Source of the DNA: an uncultured Bacteroides sp.
GTDB lineage: Bacteria > Bacteroidota > Bacteroidia > Cytophagales > Cyclobacteriaceae
NCBI GenBank assembly: GCA_902168185.1
Contig: CABHOV010000074.1
Location: forward strand, 62,001-126,000
DNA length: 64,000 bases
Reading direction: 5' to 3'
Shown here: piece after piece, positions 25,799 to 34,626 of the stretch
Layout of the letters: every line of letters begins with the position of its first letter
Numbering within the stretch: the first letter of the stretch is position 1
Notes under the pieces: generated by a model
Database searches by the model: none
What the model was told of the DNA's origin: nothing
What the model saw: only the letters and a program-made list of their open reading frames with translations
Made by a program: the position numbers and the translations under genes

Positions 25799-27973
25799 AT
25801 GAAATTGAAATTTAGCGCATTACTTATCCTTTTTACAGGCATAATTCTCACGTCTGCGTTTGCGCAGGAGAAGGCCGTTGAAGAAGATCTTTACTCGTTA
25901 TCGTTGGAAGATCTGATGAATGTACCCATCAACTCAGCATCCAAAAAAGACGAAACTCTTTTCGATGCACCACTCTCAAGCTATACCATTACACGTGCTG
26001 AAATGGACAGAGCAGGATCCACCAGTATTATGGAAGCACTGCGTCTTGCACCGGGTGTCATTGTACGCGAACAAGCGAACGGAGTATATGATATTCACAT
26101 TCGTGGATTTGACAACGCTCTGCGCTATACGCAGCAGCCGTTTACTAAATCCAACTTTACTACGTTGGTCATGATTGATAATCGCCCGGTGTTCAATAAC
26201 AACCTCGGTGGTACATTTTGGGAAAGCCTGCCTATTGATATCAATGATGTAGAGCGAATCGAAATTGTACGTGGTCCAGCAGCGCCATTGTTTGGACCGA
26301 ACGCTGTAACCGGTGTAATCAATATCATTACGAAACGCATCACGCAAGATGGTATCTATGCCACAGCCGATGTTCAGTATGGTGCTGACACACGAATTGC
26401 GAGAGGAAGTTTTGGGAAACGCCTGAGTGATAAAGTAAGCGTTATAGTTTCCGGTAATTATCAGGATCGCGATCGCTTCGATGATCTATACTATTCAATT
26501 TCAACGGGACAGTTTGTAGATCCGGTGACGTTGTTTACTGGCAATTCACAAAACCCACAGGCATCTGCAGACAATCGCTATCCGAATTCAGAGCGCGCAC
26601 TAAACAAGTGGGGTGCGAATGGTTTTATCACCTATAAACCACAGGAGAAAATTTCATTTGACCTAAGCCTTGGTTTGCAAGAAGATGAAGTGCAAAAAGT
26701 ATTTCTGGGTATACAAGGTGCATCCAATCAACTAACCTATTTAAGTACAAACAAATCAGACTCCCGCTACGCGAATCTGTCAGCACAGATCTATGGCTTA
26801 CACATTCGTACATCGTTTGTGGATGGATATGACAATATAAATGTAGGAAGCAACCCAAGTCAGTATGACTATACTACATTTGATGCAACGGTAGAATATG
26901 GTATTACTATCGGAGAGAAGAATACAATCACTCCGGGTATCAGTTACCAGAATGTTGACTTCACTGATAAGCCGTATGTAAATCCGGATCAGAATATATT
27001 TGGATTCCTTAATGCAAATCGTTCTATCAATACATTGGCAGGATTTATTCGTACTGATATTAATCCTTCAGAGCATTGGCGGATTATGGCAGCCATTCGT
27101 GCTGATAAATTTTCAACACCGGATAAAACTCGTGTAGCGTATGAACTCGCCACTACCTATAAATTGAATGCAAACCACCTCATCCGTGCCGCGATCACGC
27201 GATCGAACAGTGGATCGTTCATTGGTAATACATATCTGGATATAACTGCTAACACCGGAATTCCTACGGCGCCTACTGCAAAACAGATCGGTAATAAAGA
27301 TCTGGCATTGTTAACCGTAGAGATGTATGAAGTTGGTTACCGCGCACAGTTAAGTAAAAATTTTCAACTGGATGTAGATATATTCCGACAGACTGTAGAT
27401 AACATGTCTGCCATTGTATTGACCGAAATGCAGGCAACACAATTACCACCACCGTATCCCGCTGTTATTCCTAAAACATATCAGATGCAGAACGTGCCGA
27501 CCTCGTTAACACAACATGGTATTACGCTGTCGCTAAACTATGTGCCGAACGACAAGATTCAGGTCAAGCCTTTTGTGACGGTTCAGAAAACAAAAACATA
27601 TGATTTAATCTCGGCTTATACTTCGTCAGATTTTAATCCAACGTATAGCGACTCCGATCATGAAAATACTCCGTCCTGGTATGGAGGTTTTTATATGAAC
27701 TTTAAAGCGTCACCAAAGTTTACTGTAAACCTGAGCAGCTATACATATGCAAGTCACAATCAATACGACTATGCCGATAAGACTGGAACCGGTACGCTTG
27801 GATCGATTGATGGTAAGTTTCTGCTGAATGCAAAAGTGAATTATAGTCCTGTGAAAGCACTTAGTATATTTCTGAACGGAAGGAATATACTCAATAGTGA
27901 AAGTCGTGAATTTTATGGAGCCGATACGATTGGAGGAATGTACATGGTAGGTGCGTCACTAAGTTTGAACTAA
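25799..27973 (+). CDS. TonB-dependent outer-membrane receptor
   Basis: A 724-residue protein with signal peptide (MKLKFSALLILFTGIILTSA...AQ), plug domain and 22-strand barrel. LYSLSLEDLMNVPINSASKK is the N-terminal TonB-box-like region, DAPLSSYTITRAEMDRAGST to GFDNALR is the plug start, and RIEIVRGPAAPLFGPNAVTGVINIITK is the conserved plug motif (IEVxRGP...G..A..GVINI). It lacks the SusC-type carboxypeptidase-regulatory extension, so it is a classical receptor for metal complexes, vitamins or other small ligands. Size is ordinary. It is monocistronic, with a promoter box at 25770 and a strong terminator at 27991. Confidence 0.92.
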   Translation: MKLKFSALLILFTGIILTSAFAQEKAVEEDLYSLSLEDLMNVPINSASKKDETLFDAPLSSYTITRAEMDRAGSTSIMEALRLAPGVIVREQANGVYDIHIRGFDNALRYTQQPFTKSNFTTLVMIDNRPVFNNNLGGTFWESLPIDINDVERIEIVRGPAAPLFGPNAVTGVINIITKRITQDGIYATADVQYGADTRIARGSFGKRLSDKVSVIVSGNYQDRDRFDDLYYSISTGQFVDPVTLFTGNSQNPQASADNRYPNSERALNKWGANGFITYKPQEKISFDLSLGLQEDEVQKVFLGIQGASNQLTYLSTNKSDSRYANLSAQIYGLHIRTSFVDGYDNINVGSNPSQYDYTTFDATVEYGITIGEKNTITPGISYQNVDFTDKPYVNPDQNIFGFLNANRSINTLAGFIRTDINPSEHWRIMAAIRADKFSTPDKTRVAYELATTYKLNANHLIRAAITRSNSGSFIGNTYLDITANTGIPTAPTAKQIGNKDLALLTVEMYEVGYRAQLSKNFQLDVDIFRQTVDNMSAIVLTEMQATQLPPPYPAVIPKTYQMQNVPTSLTQHGITLSLNYVPNDKIQVKPFVTVQKTKTYDLISAYTSSDFNPTYSDSDHENTPSWYGGFYMNFKASPKFTVNLSSYTYASHNQYDYADKTGTGTLGSIDGKFLLNAKVNYSPVKALSIFLNGRNILNSESREFYGADTIGGMYMVGASLSLN

Positions 27974-27990
27974 CAATACAGTAACTTTTA

Positions 27991-28030
27991 AAAAGCCGTG
28001 AAGAGGTTCAGCATTCTTCACGGCTTTTTT
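27991..28030 (+). terminator. Terminator of the TonB receptor gene
   Basis: AAAAGCCGTGAAGA (27991-28004) and TCTTCACGGCTTTT (28015-28028) form a perfect 14-bp stem, loop of 10 bases, followed by more T residues. Confidence 0.92.
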
Positions 28031-28126
28031 ATTGATAAAAGTCTGGGTATAATTTTTTGAGTGTACAATAAGAGTCCGTCTTTTGCGTCTTCCTGTTTAT
28101 AATCTATGTAACATCAGAGCGAACCT

Positions 28127-29170
28127 ATGCTTGTAATCTATATTCTTTTGCCAGTGGCAGCGGTTGCTCTCACGTTTATTTTAATCGGCTATAGTATATC
28201 AGCCCCCCGGTATAAAGGTCCTGTTAGCGATCACTTTGATGGGAAACAGTTTATTAACCCAAGCGGTGCGAAGGCAAACGGCCTTAGAGAAGTTTTGAAA
28301 TGGATGCGCGAGCGTAAGCGCGGCCCTTGGACAGAGCAACTTGAAAATACCTTTGGAGAGAAACCCGCGGAGCGAATCGAAATTGGTTTACGTATAACGT
28401 TTGTAAATCACACCACATTTCTGATTCAGGTTGACGGAATGAATATACTTACAGATCCTGTTTGGAGTAAACGCACGAGTCCTTTTTCATGGATTGGTCC
28501 GAAAAGAATGCGTCCTCCCGGTATACGTTTTGAAGACCTGCCGAAGATCGACCTCGTACTACTCAGTCATAATCATTATGATCACTTAGATATAGATACC
28601 GTGAAGCGGCTGGTGAAAGTGTTCAATCCTCAATTTATAGTATCGTTAGGTGTTGGTGCTTTTCTCAGGCAGCATGGTATACATGCGTATCACGAACTTG
28701 ACTGGTGGCAGGAGATAGCTATACCAAAGGGACTCTCCGTGCAGGCATTACCGGCCCAGCATTTTTCGGGAAGAGGAATGCTCGATCGTGATGCAACGCT
28801 GTGGTGTGGTTATCTGCTGAAGGGCACCAATGGAAATATATATTTTGCAGGCGACACCGGTTACAACGCCTATACATTTAAAGAAATAGGAGAACGCTGT
28901 GCACCTATTCGTGCGGCATTGATACCCATTGGCGCCTATAAGCCCATATGGTTTATGTCGCCCATTCACTGTTCTCCCGAAGAAGCCGTGCAGATTCACC
29001 AGGAAGTAAAATCATCGCTCACCATAGCATCACACTTCGGTACATTTCCACTTGCTGATGAAGGAGCAGAAGAACCTTTGCGCGACTTGAACGCTGCGCT
29101 GGCGAAACTTCCCAAGCCGCATCAACCTTTTCTTACACTACAAGAGGGAAAAGGAATAGATATAGCCTGA
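28127..29170 (+). CDS. Membrane-anchored MBL-fold metallohydrolase (NAPE-PLD/RomA-like)
   Basis: A 347-residue protein with an N-terminal membrane helix (about residues 2-22) and a metallo-beta-lactamase fold. LSHNHYDHLD (about 148-157) is the HxHxDH zinc motif; FAGDTGYNA supplies the bridging Asp, and the downstream His in PIHCSPEEAV and ASHFGTF complete the two-metal site. SPFSWIGPKRMRPPGIRFEDLP before the first motif is the signature of the NAPE-hydrolysing phospholipase D/RomA group, whose bacterial members act on membrane phospholipids or are uncharacterised. The membrane anchor fits a lipid substrate, which is inference. Monocistronic as far as can be seen; 190 bp of featureless DNA follow. 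Confidence 0.85.
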   Translation: MLVIYILLPVAAVALTFILIGYSISAPRYKGPVSDHFDGKQFINPSGAKANGLREVLKWMRERKRGPWTEQLENTFGEKPAERIEIGLRITFVNHTTFLIQVDGMNILTDPVWSKRTSPFSWIGPKRMRPPGIRFEDLPKIDLVLLSHNHYDHLDIDTVKRLVKVFNPQFIVSLGVGAFLRQHGIHAYHELDWWQEIAIPKGLSVQALPAQHFSGRGMLDRDATLWCGYLLKGTNGNIYFAGDTGYNAYTFKEIGERCAPIRAALIPIGAYKPIWFMSPIHCSPEEAVQIHQEVKSSLTIASHFGTFPLADEGAEEPLRDLNAALAKLPKPHQPFLTLQEGKGIDIA

Positions 29171-29361
29171 TGAATAAAGCGGTAGTTTTTTACTTCTTCA
29201 CATCCTGATTTTTAAGGAAGTGTAATCTCTTCTTTTGTATAATATTTTTTCCAATTCACAGACAAAAGGCATTCCTGCGGAATAGTCTGTGTGTTTTATT
29301 GCTATTGTTAAACCGTTTCGTTAATATCATATTGCAAACCATATAGCCTTCTAACTATTCT

Positions 29362-30939
29362 ATGAATAGCCTTATCGCTTTACTAAAAAAGAATACAATC
29401 TACCTCGCGGTTGGTGTTATTCTGATATTGACGCTGATCACATCCGTCCTTGCTTTTCGCAATCAAAGAATTATGACTGAAACTGCCGAGCATGTGCGAG
29501 AGGCAGAATTGGCGCTGAGCAAAACCAATGAGCTTATTCGCTGGCTTAATCTGCTTGACTTAGGTGTACGCGGATATGCATTGGGAAAAACAGAACCGTT
29601 ACTGGACCCGTTTCGCATATCCTTGCAAGGAGCGCCTTTTGACATGGACACCATTCGGGCGATTATGAAGAAACAGAAATATCCTACGCAGAATTTTGAA
29701 GAATATGTAGCGTCTGTTAATGAATATATAGCTTTCTGTCATCAGATGATTGAGATTGCCAAGGTTGATAGCATGACGCAGTTTAAACAGCTGATGGTTG
29801 AAGATCGCGGCTTTCACGTTTGGAAAACATACCTTGGTTTCTCCACGGATTTTATTCAGCATGAACGTGCGCTGAAGCATGATGCTGAAATGCGCTATGA
29901 GGCAGCAGTGCAAAGTAATCTCATCATCCAGGCATTAATGCTATTGCTCGGTATACCAAGTTTATACCTTATTTTTCATCGCATCCGCGGACAAGAGTCG
30001 CACCGGCAAGCACTGCTGCTGAATCTTGAAAAGAATAATCGTGAATTTATATTTGATCCCGGCACACCAATAGCCGATGACGCGAAAGAGATATTAAACT
30101 CTTCGATTGGCAACATCAAGAATGCTTCCAACTTCATTAAAAAAATTACCACCGGTGACTTTGCTGTGAGCTGGCCTGGTATGAGTGAGGCGAATGCAAA
30201 ACTGAATACAGATAATCTTTCTTCTACCTTGATGGACATGCGCGACCAAATGAAACGTATACAGGATGAAGATCGCAAGCGTATCTGGACAACAGAGGGG
30301 CTGACAAAATTTACAGAGATCATCCGACAACACCAGGACGATGCGAAAGCCTTGGCGGATCAGGCTACGCGTTTTCTTGTTCGCTATCTCTCCGCCCAAC
30401 AGGGCGGTACATTTATACTACAGGAAGACTTTGAAGAAAATAAATACCTGGAGCTTGCAGCATGCTATGCTTTCGATAAACGGAAGTTTGTTGAAAAACG
30501 TATTGAGATTGGTGAAGGACTTATCGGTCAGGTTTTTCTTGAAGGAGCGACCGTGGTAATGAGATCAGTACCCGAGGGCTATACGCAGATTACTTCCGGA
30601 TTGGGAGATGCTACACCTAGTTGTATTCTGATTGTTCCGATGAAATATAGCGAACAAATCGAAGGTGTATTTGAGCTGGCTGGATTTGTAACGTGGCAGG
30701 ATTATCAGCAAAGTTTTGTTGAGAAGGCAACGGAGTATATGGCAGCAGCGATCTCTACCGTGAAGTCTACACAGAAGATGCGTACACTGGTTACGCAAAT
30801 GCAGGAACAGACACAGCAGCTTCACGCACAGGAAGAGGAAATGCGTCAGAATATGGAAGAGCTATCCGCTACCAACGAAGAAATGAAGCGCAAAGAAGCA
30901 GAGTATATCTATAAATTGAAGGTGGCAGGAGTGGAGTAA
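29362..30939 (+). CDS. CHASE3-HAMP-GAF sensor protein without a kinase domain
   Basis: A 525-residue membrane sensor. A membrane helix (about 10-32) is followed by a periplasmic CHASE3-like helical domain (about 33-190, with RWLNLLDLGVRGYALGKTEP), a second membrane helix (about 193-210), a HAMP/linker coil, and a GAF domain (about 320-470, IEIGEGLIGQVFLEGATVVM and YTQITSGLGDATPSCILIVP). It ends in a signalling coiled coil, LHAQEEEMRQNMEELSATNE, without any histidine kinase, cyclase or PAS domain; the stop codon TAA is clean. Such coils in this phylum normally connect to a kinase, so this is probably an input subunit for a separate protein. Converges with the next gene (18 bp between stops). 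Confidence 0.82.
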   Translation: MNSLIALLKKNTIYLAVGVILILTLITSVLAFRNQRIMTETAEHVREAELALSKTNELIRWLNLLDLGVRGYALGKTEPLLDPFRISLQGAPFDMDTIRAIMKKQKYPTQNFEEYVASVNEYIAFCHQMIEIAKVDSMTQFKQLMVEDRGFHVWKTYLGFSTDFIQHERALKHDAEMRYEAAVQSNLIIQALMLLLGIPSLYLIFHRIRGQESHRQALLLNLEKNNREFIFDPGTPIADDAKEILNSSIGNIKNASNFIKKITTGDFAVSWPGMSEANAKLNTDNLSSTLMDMRDQMKRIQDEDRKRIWTTEGLTKFTEIIRQHQDDAKALADQATRFLVRYLSAQQGGTFILQEDFEENKYLELAACYAFDKRKFVEKRIEIGEGLIGQVFLEGATVVMRSVPEGYTQITSGLGDATPSCILIVPMKYSEQIEGVFELAGFVTWQDYQQSFVEKATEYMAAAISTVKSTQKMRTLVTQMQEQTQQLHAQEEEMRQNMEELSATNEEMKRKEAEYIYKLKVAGVE

Positions 30940-30957
30940 GCTCTACGATGTCGTTCA

Positions 30958-31953
30958 TCAATTTAGCTTAAGCTCTGCCTTTAACCCTTTGATGTTGTTC
31001 AGCAAAGCCTGCTCCCAGGTAACATCAGCATCCCATTTGGTGCCTAGAAATACATTGCCGGACTCGATGTGCTTAAAGTATATTTTATATACCTGCGCGT
31101 TGGATGGAATATTTTTTAGTTGCTGCTGCATGTCAGGATAGGTAACGGATACCAAAGCGCTTTCAGATTTGGCTACCGGGTATCCCAGAATTTCTTTTAG
31201 TGCAGATCCTCTTCCTTTCACGATGCAGAGTACATATAGCGATCCTTGCTTGCGCAGTTCTTTGTCGGTGAGCCCGGGTTCGGTAAGTTTATACTTCAGC
31301 GGATAGTTATTCTTGAAAATTTCTTCGAGTTGCTTATCAAGTGCTTCGTCACCAAACTTGGGTACAGACAGCGGATCTACTTTCAAATCGATCGCAAAGA
31401 ATTCATTTCGTTTCCCAGCAATCGGATTTATATCCGGGCCAGGTTCAGGAAGATCGTTGATCAATAAATTTTGTTTCTTCAGTTGATTGGCTGTAGTACG
31501 GTATACCGTCTTCAGTAATTCCGTAAGTATAGTATTGGATAACGACCATGCATTCTGCTTGGGGTCAATAACGTTTTCTTTGCCGTTGTACGTTGTGATA
31601 ACCAACCTGTAACCTTTATCTGTTTTTTCAAGAAAGGCAATGTTGGAAATCTCACGCTTCGTTAAAAAATCTCCGAATGCACGGGTTATATCTTTACCGG
31701 CCATGAGTATATCCATCTCATAGTATGCAACAGCATCGATCCCCGAACGCTGAAAATATTCCTGTGTATCCTTGAGTTCTTTTTCGCTAAGAGTATAATC
31801 GTAGAAAACGGTTGTGCGCGTGCTGAGTAATTTTTCAGGAAGTCCACCCGCCAGGTTTAACTGATCGATCCAGTTCTCCTCGCGGAAATACGTTTGTGCG
31901 AAAACAGATTGTAAACTTATAATGAGAATGATGATCAGAAAACGAACTTGCAT
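30958..31953 (-). CDS. Exported protein of unknown function
   Basis: I do not recognise this 331-residue protein. It has a signal peptide (MQVRFLIIILIISLQSVFA) and a mixed alpha/beta body without cysteines or a clear catalytic motif. Features seen: an N-terminal alpha/beta half (TVFYDYTLSEKELKDTQEYF, GIDAVAYYEMDILMAGKDIT), a central Pro-rich break (NDLPEPGPDINPI) and a C-terminal half with YPLKYKLTEPGLTDKELRKQ. Probably periplasmic. It has no operon partner: the Rieske gene lies 80 bp upstream on the same strand but reads toward it, so weak co-transcription is possible. Confidence 0.65.
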   Translation of the reverse strand: MQVRFLIIILIISLQSVFAQTYFREENWIDQLNLAGGLPEKLLSTRTTVFYDYTLSEKELKDTQEYFQRSGIDAVAYYEMDILMAGKDITRAFGDFLTKREISNIAFLEKTDKGYRLVITTYNGKENVIDPKQNAWSLSNTILTELLKTVYRTTANQLKKQNLLINDLPEPGPDINPIAGKRNEFFAIDLKVDPLSVPKFGDEALDKQLEEIFKNNYPLKYKLTEPGLTDKELRKQGSLYVLCIVKGRGSALKEILGYPVAKSESALVSVTYPDMQQQLKNIPSNAQVYKIYFKHIESGNVFLGTKWDADVTWEQALLNNIKGLKAELKLN

Positions 31954-32034
31954 AAGTTTTTATTCGGTCGATTAACCACAGCGCTCCACAACTATAGGGA
32001 GCGAGTAAAAAACGAAAATAGGTATTAATCTATT

Positions 32035-32355
32035 TTAAATGCCAATAAAAAAACCGGAATCATCTGATTTAACCGGATAGGTTTTTAAATCCGCGGAAGA
32101 AGAATCACAGGCACGGCCGCTTTTAAGTTGAAAGCGATAGCCATGCCAGGGACAAACGATCTCGCCCAGGTAATTAACGTGTCCTTTGCTCAGCGACTCT
32201 CCATTGTGCGAGCAGGCATCTTGCACAGCCATAAAATTTTCTTCGTGAAGTACCAGGCAAATCCGTTTGCCATGAAGAACCAGGAGTTGTGGTTTATCAT
32301 GGATGATTTTACTCCTCGCTTCTGTGTCGTTCGAAAAGATTTTAATCCACTCCAT
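32035..32355 (-). CDS. Rieske [2Fe-2S] ferredoxin-type protein
   Basis: A 106-residue protein from ATG 32355; a much longer open frame extends upstream, but that part overlaps the divergent peptidase and has no Rieske features. CSHNGESLSKGHVNYLGEIV begins the cluster-binding box and CPWHGYRF completes it: C-x-H followed by C-x2-H, the four ligands of a Rieske cluster. Length and simplicity match the small Rieske subunits of nitrite reductase or dioxygenase ferredoxin components, but no reductase or oxygenase is nearby, so its electron partners are unknown. It is divergently transcribed from the M20 peptidase with 60 bp between starts. Confidence 0.85.
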   Translation of the reverse strand: MEWIKIFSNDTEARSKIIHDKPQLLVLHGKRICLVLHEENFMAVQDACSHNGESLSKGHVNYLGEIVCPWHGYRFQLKSGRACDSSSADLKTYPVKSDDSGFFIGI

Positions 32356-32364
32356 GCATTGTCG

Positions 32365-32395
32365 TTGGTTGCAAAATTGATAATCAATATATTGT
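32365..32395 (+). promoter_or_regulatory. Likely promoter of the M20 amidohydrolase gene
   Basis: TTGG (32365-32368) and TATATTGT (32388-32395) are 19 bp apart, close to the Bacteroidota TTTG/TAnnTTTG arrangement with one mismatch in each box. It lies in the 60-bp space between the divergent Rieske and M20 genes; ATTGATAATCAAT within it is a partial palindrome that could be an operator. Confidence 0.4.
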
Positions 32396-32415
32396 CCGAA
32401 TCTAAAGCCATTCCT

Positions 32416-33717
32416 ATGATGAAATTTTTTTATAGCCTCGCGCTTATACTCTCCTGTATTGTTGCTCAGGCGCAGGTAAATTCCAAAGTACAGGCCAAGC
32501 TCGATCAGCAGGCAAAAGAAATCGAGAATAAAGTTATAGAATGGCGAAGACACCTCCATCAATATCCTGAACTATCAAATCGCGAAGTAAAGACTGCGGC
32601 ATATGTAGCTGAACATTTAAAAGCACTCGGTATAGAAATTCAAACGGGTGTTGCTCATACCGGTGTTGTAGGTTTACTTAAAACCGGAAAGCCCGGACCT
32701 GTTATAGCGTTGCGTGCCGACATGGATGCATTGCCGGTAACGGAGCGAAATAGTTTGCCCTTTGCTTCCAAGGAAAAAACAACATTCAATGGACAAGAGA
32801 CTGGTGTTATGCATGCTTGTGGTCATGACTCGCATGTAGCCATCTTAATGGGTGTTGCTGAAATACTTTCAAAGAATAAAAAAGACCTGAAGGGCACTAT
32901 CAAATTTATATTTCAACCTGCGGAAGAAGGACCTCCTGCCGGTGAAGAAGGTGGTGCTGACCTGATGGTAAAAGAAGGTGTACTCGAGAATCCTAAAGTA
33001 GATGTTATTTTCGGAATGCACATTCAAGGCATTCGTAAGCTCGGACAGATTGCGTATAAACCTGCAGGTATGATGGCGGCCTCCGATTGGTTTACGATTA
33101 AAGTATATGGAAAGCAATCGCATGGTTCAGCACCCTGGCTCGGTATAGATCCAGTGGTTGTATCGGCGCAAATCATCAACGGTATACAAACTATTATCAG
33201 TCGTCAGACGGAGCTAACGAAAGAGCCAGCGGTAATATCAGTAGGTACTATACATGCGGGTATTCGTCAGAATATCATTCCTGAATATGCAGAGATGACC
33301 GGAACGATCCGTACGTTCGATGAGACCATGCAAAATGATATTCATGAAAAATTAAAGCGCACCGTTGTAAATATAGCGGAGAGTGCAGGCGCTCGTGCGG
33401 AGATCGAGATCACCCGTATGACTCCGGTAACCTATAACGATCCGGCTGTTACCGAGAAGATGGTAGCCAGTCTCAACAAAGCTGCCGGTGAACAAAATGT
33501 AGCGCGTATACCAGCCGTAACAGGTGCTGAGGATTTTGCTTATTACCAGAAGAAAGTGCCTGGATTCTTTTTCTTTGTAGGTGCATGTCCTCCGGAGATT
33601 CCGGTAGAGAAAGCAGCATCGCACCATACTCCTGATTTTATGATGGACGATCGCGGTATGCTTACCGGCCTGAAGGCGATGATCAATGTAACCGTAGACT
33701 ATATGTATATGAAATAG
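32416..33717 (+). CDS. Exported M20 family metallo-amidohydrolase
   Basis: A 433-residue zinc amidohydrolase with a signal peptide (MMKFFYSLALILSCIVAQAQ, start ATG 32416 or 32419). Zinc ligands and catalytic motifs of the IAA-amino-acid/hippurate hydrolase group are visible: ALRADMDALPV, MHACGHDSHVAILMG, FIFQPAEEGP, FGMHIQG and GAEDFAYY. The dimerisation (lid) domain lies between about residues 215 and 330. Members remove N-acyl groups from amino acids or cleave small dipeptides; with the signal peptide it acts in the periplasm. It is followed by a 15-bp hairpin and convergent to the HTH regulator. Confidence 0.92.
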   Translation: MMKFFYSLALILSCIVAQAQVNSKVQAKLDQQAKEIENKVIEWRRHLHQYPELSNREVKTAAYVAEHLKALGIEIQTGVAHTGVVGLLKTGKPGPVIALRADMDALPVTERNSLPFASKEKTTFNGQETGVMHACGHDSHVAILMGVAEILSKNKKDLKGTIKFIFQPAEEGPPAGEEGGADLMVKEGVLENPKVDVIFGMHIQGIRKLGQIAYKPAGMMAASDWFTIKVYGKQSHGSAPWLGIDPVVVSAQIINGIQTIISRQTELTKEPAVISVGTIHAGIRQNIIPEYAEMTGTIRTFDETMQNDIHEKLKRTVVNIAESAGARAEIEITRMTPVTYNDPAVTEKMVASLNKAAGEQNVARIPAVTGAEDFAYYQKKVPGFFFFVGACPPEIPVEKAASHHTPDFMMDDRGMLTGLKAMINVTVDYMYMK

Positions 33718-33728
33718 CAGGTTGCTCT

Positions 33729-33766
33729 TAGACCATGCAGATATACTATACTATCTGCATGGTCTA
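33729..33766. terminator. Hairpin between the M20 gene and the HTH regulator
   Basis: TAGACCATGCAGATA (33729-33743) and TATCTGCATGGTCTA (33752-33766) form a perfect 15-bp stem around the loop TACTATAC. No T-run follows on either strand, but its position between convergent genes fits a shared terminator. Confidence 0.65.
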
Positions 33767-33788
33767 AAACCGCTATTAAATATCCATC

Positions 33789-34154
33789 CTAATCCAACGC
33801 CTGGTTGATCATTTGCAATCGCTTTATACTTTGCTCAAGCGTTTCAGGCTTACCATCCAGCTCCAGCGTAATCATCACTTTGTTGTTATTCTTATGAGAA
33901 TCGCATCGTTGCGTATCGTTCATTACCGAAAGCATATGTAAACGTTGCTCTTCGATTGGCTTCACATATAAACTGAAAAAGTTATAGTTCAGCACTTGGC
34001 AGATCATGATCAATTGGTCTGTCTTGATCTCCTTCTTTTTTAGGATTGAATAAACATTTCGCGTGCTGGTATGAATTCGCCTGGCGAATTCTTTCTTTTT
34101 AATGCCTGAATCAAGAAGCACTTTTGCTATTTCTTGTCCTACATGAATATTCAT
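33789..34154 (-). CDS. XRE-family helix-turn-helix transcriptional regulator
   Basis: A 121-residue DNA-binding protein. Residues about 6-58 form the five-helix XRE domain: IAKVLLDSGIKKKEFARRIH, then STRNVYSILKKKEIKTDQLI as the recognition helix region, and MICQVLNYNFFSLY. The remaining 60 residues (VMITLELDGKPETLEQSIKR) are predicted to form a small sensor or dimer domain. No partner gene is adjacent; it reads away from the 0.9-kb gene-poor region, from which its own promoter should start. It may regulate itself. Target unknown. Confidence 0.8.
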   Translation of the reverse strand: MNIHVGQEIAKVLLDSGIKKKEFARRIHTSTRNVYSILKKKEIKTDQLIMICQVLNYNFFSLYVKPIEEQRLHMLSVMNDTQRCDSHKNNNKVMITLELDGKPETLEQSIKRLQMINQALD

Positions 34155-34241
34155 GTCGTAATTTTAGTAACGTTTTTTCACGTATCCATCCCGGAAACAG
34201 GGTTTTGTTTAACATTTATAGCGGACATTGAAAACAGCCTG

Positions 34242-34273
34242 TTTGTAAATGTGTGGATGTTTTGCTACATTCG
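34242..34273 (+). promoter_or_regulatory. Promoter-like sequence directly upstream of a terminator hairpin
   Basis: TTTG (34242-34245) and TACATTCG (34266-34273) are 20 bp apart; the -7 box fits TAnnTTTG with one mismatch. A transcript would start around 34280, at the first base of the following hairpin. Confidence 0.45.
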
Positions 34274-34279
34274 ATCATG

Positions 34280-34320
34280 AGCCCATCATTTTGCCGCAAG
34301 GCAGAGCGATGGGCTTTTTG
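34280..34320 (+). terminator. Terminator hairpin with GCAA tetraloop, possible tiny RNA
   Basis: AGCCCATC (34280-34287) pairs with GATGGGCT (34308-34315), with an inner TGCC-GCAA-GGCA stem-loop (34293-34304), followed by TTTTT. No plus-strand gene lies upstream of it; the only transcription unit it could end begins at the promoter-like sequence immediately before. Confidence 0.65.
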
Positions 34321-34590
34321 CATTTATATAGCATACACATAGAGTGTTAATACCTGTTGGATTGTGATTGATTGATAACCTCTTTGCATCCCATGTTTCG
34401 GCCAAGTGTACACCAGGCCTAGCGTTGTGAATGAGTGTCGGAACATGATCTTCAAGCAGACATATGTTTATTAGATGGGCTCTAATAACAAAAAGCACCC
34501 TCATGCTTGTGAAATGAGGCATGCATACTCCAGCATGAATCGTTGGGGTTAAAGTTAGCCATGCAGAAGAATATCAAAAGACCTACTCAG

Positions 34591-34626
34591 CTAAGCGCCC
34601 GGCAGCCGGGTGCTTAGTTTATTTTA
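34591..34626 (+). terminator. Strong hairpin of an unidentified transcript
   Basis: CTAAGCGCCCGG (34591-34602) pairs with CCGGGTGCTTAG (34606-34617), 12 bp with one G-T, loop CAG, followed by TTTATTTT. No gene precedes it for over 400 bp on the plus strand, so it may end a non-coding RNA that starts in the 34320-34590 region. Confidence 0.7.

Noticed and set aside
29599-29913. Antisense frames of about 100 codons inside the CHASE3-GAF gene and similar ones inside maeB, rocD and the receptors
   Set aside because: All lie opposite well-supported genes, have no ribosome-binding sites and look like shadows of codon structure.
32128-32415. N-terminal extension of the M20 amidohydrolase
   Set aside because: It is antisense to the Rieske gene, and the signal peptide starts only at 32416/32419.
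32356-32562. N-terminal extension of the Rieske gene
   Set aside because: It would overlap the start region of the divergent M20 gene, adds no Rieske feature and is better explained as an open antisense frame; ATG 32355 gives a normal small Rieske protein.
34286-34522. 78-codon minus-strand frame in the gene-poor region
   Set aside because: It runs into the 34280 terminator hairpin, lacks a ribosome-binding site and shows no family pattern.
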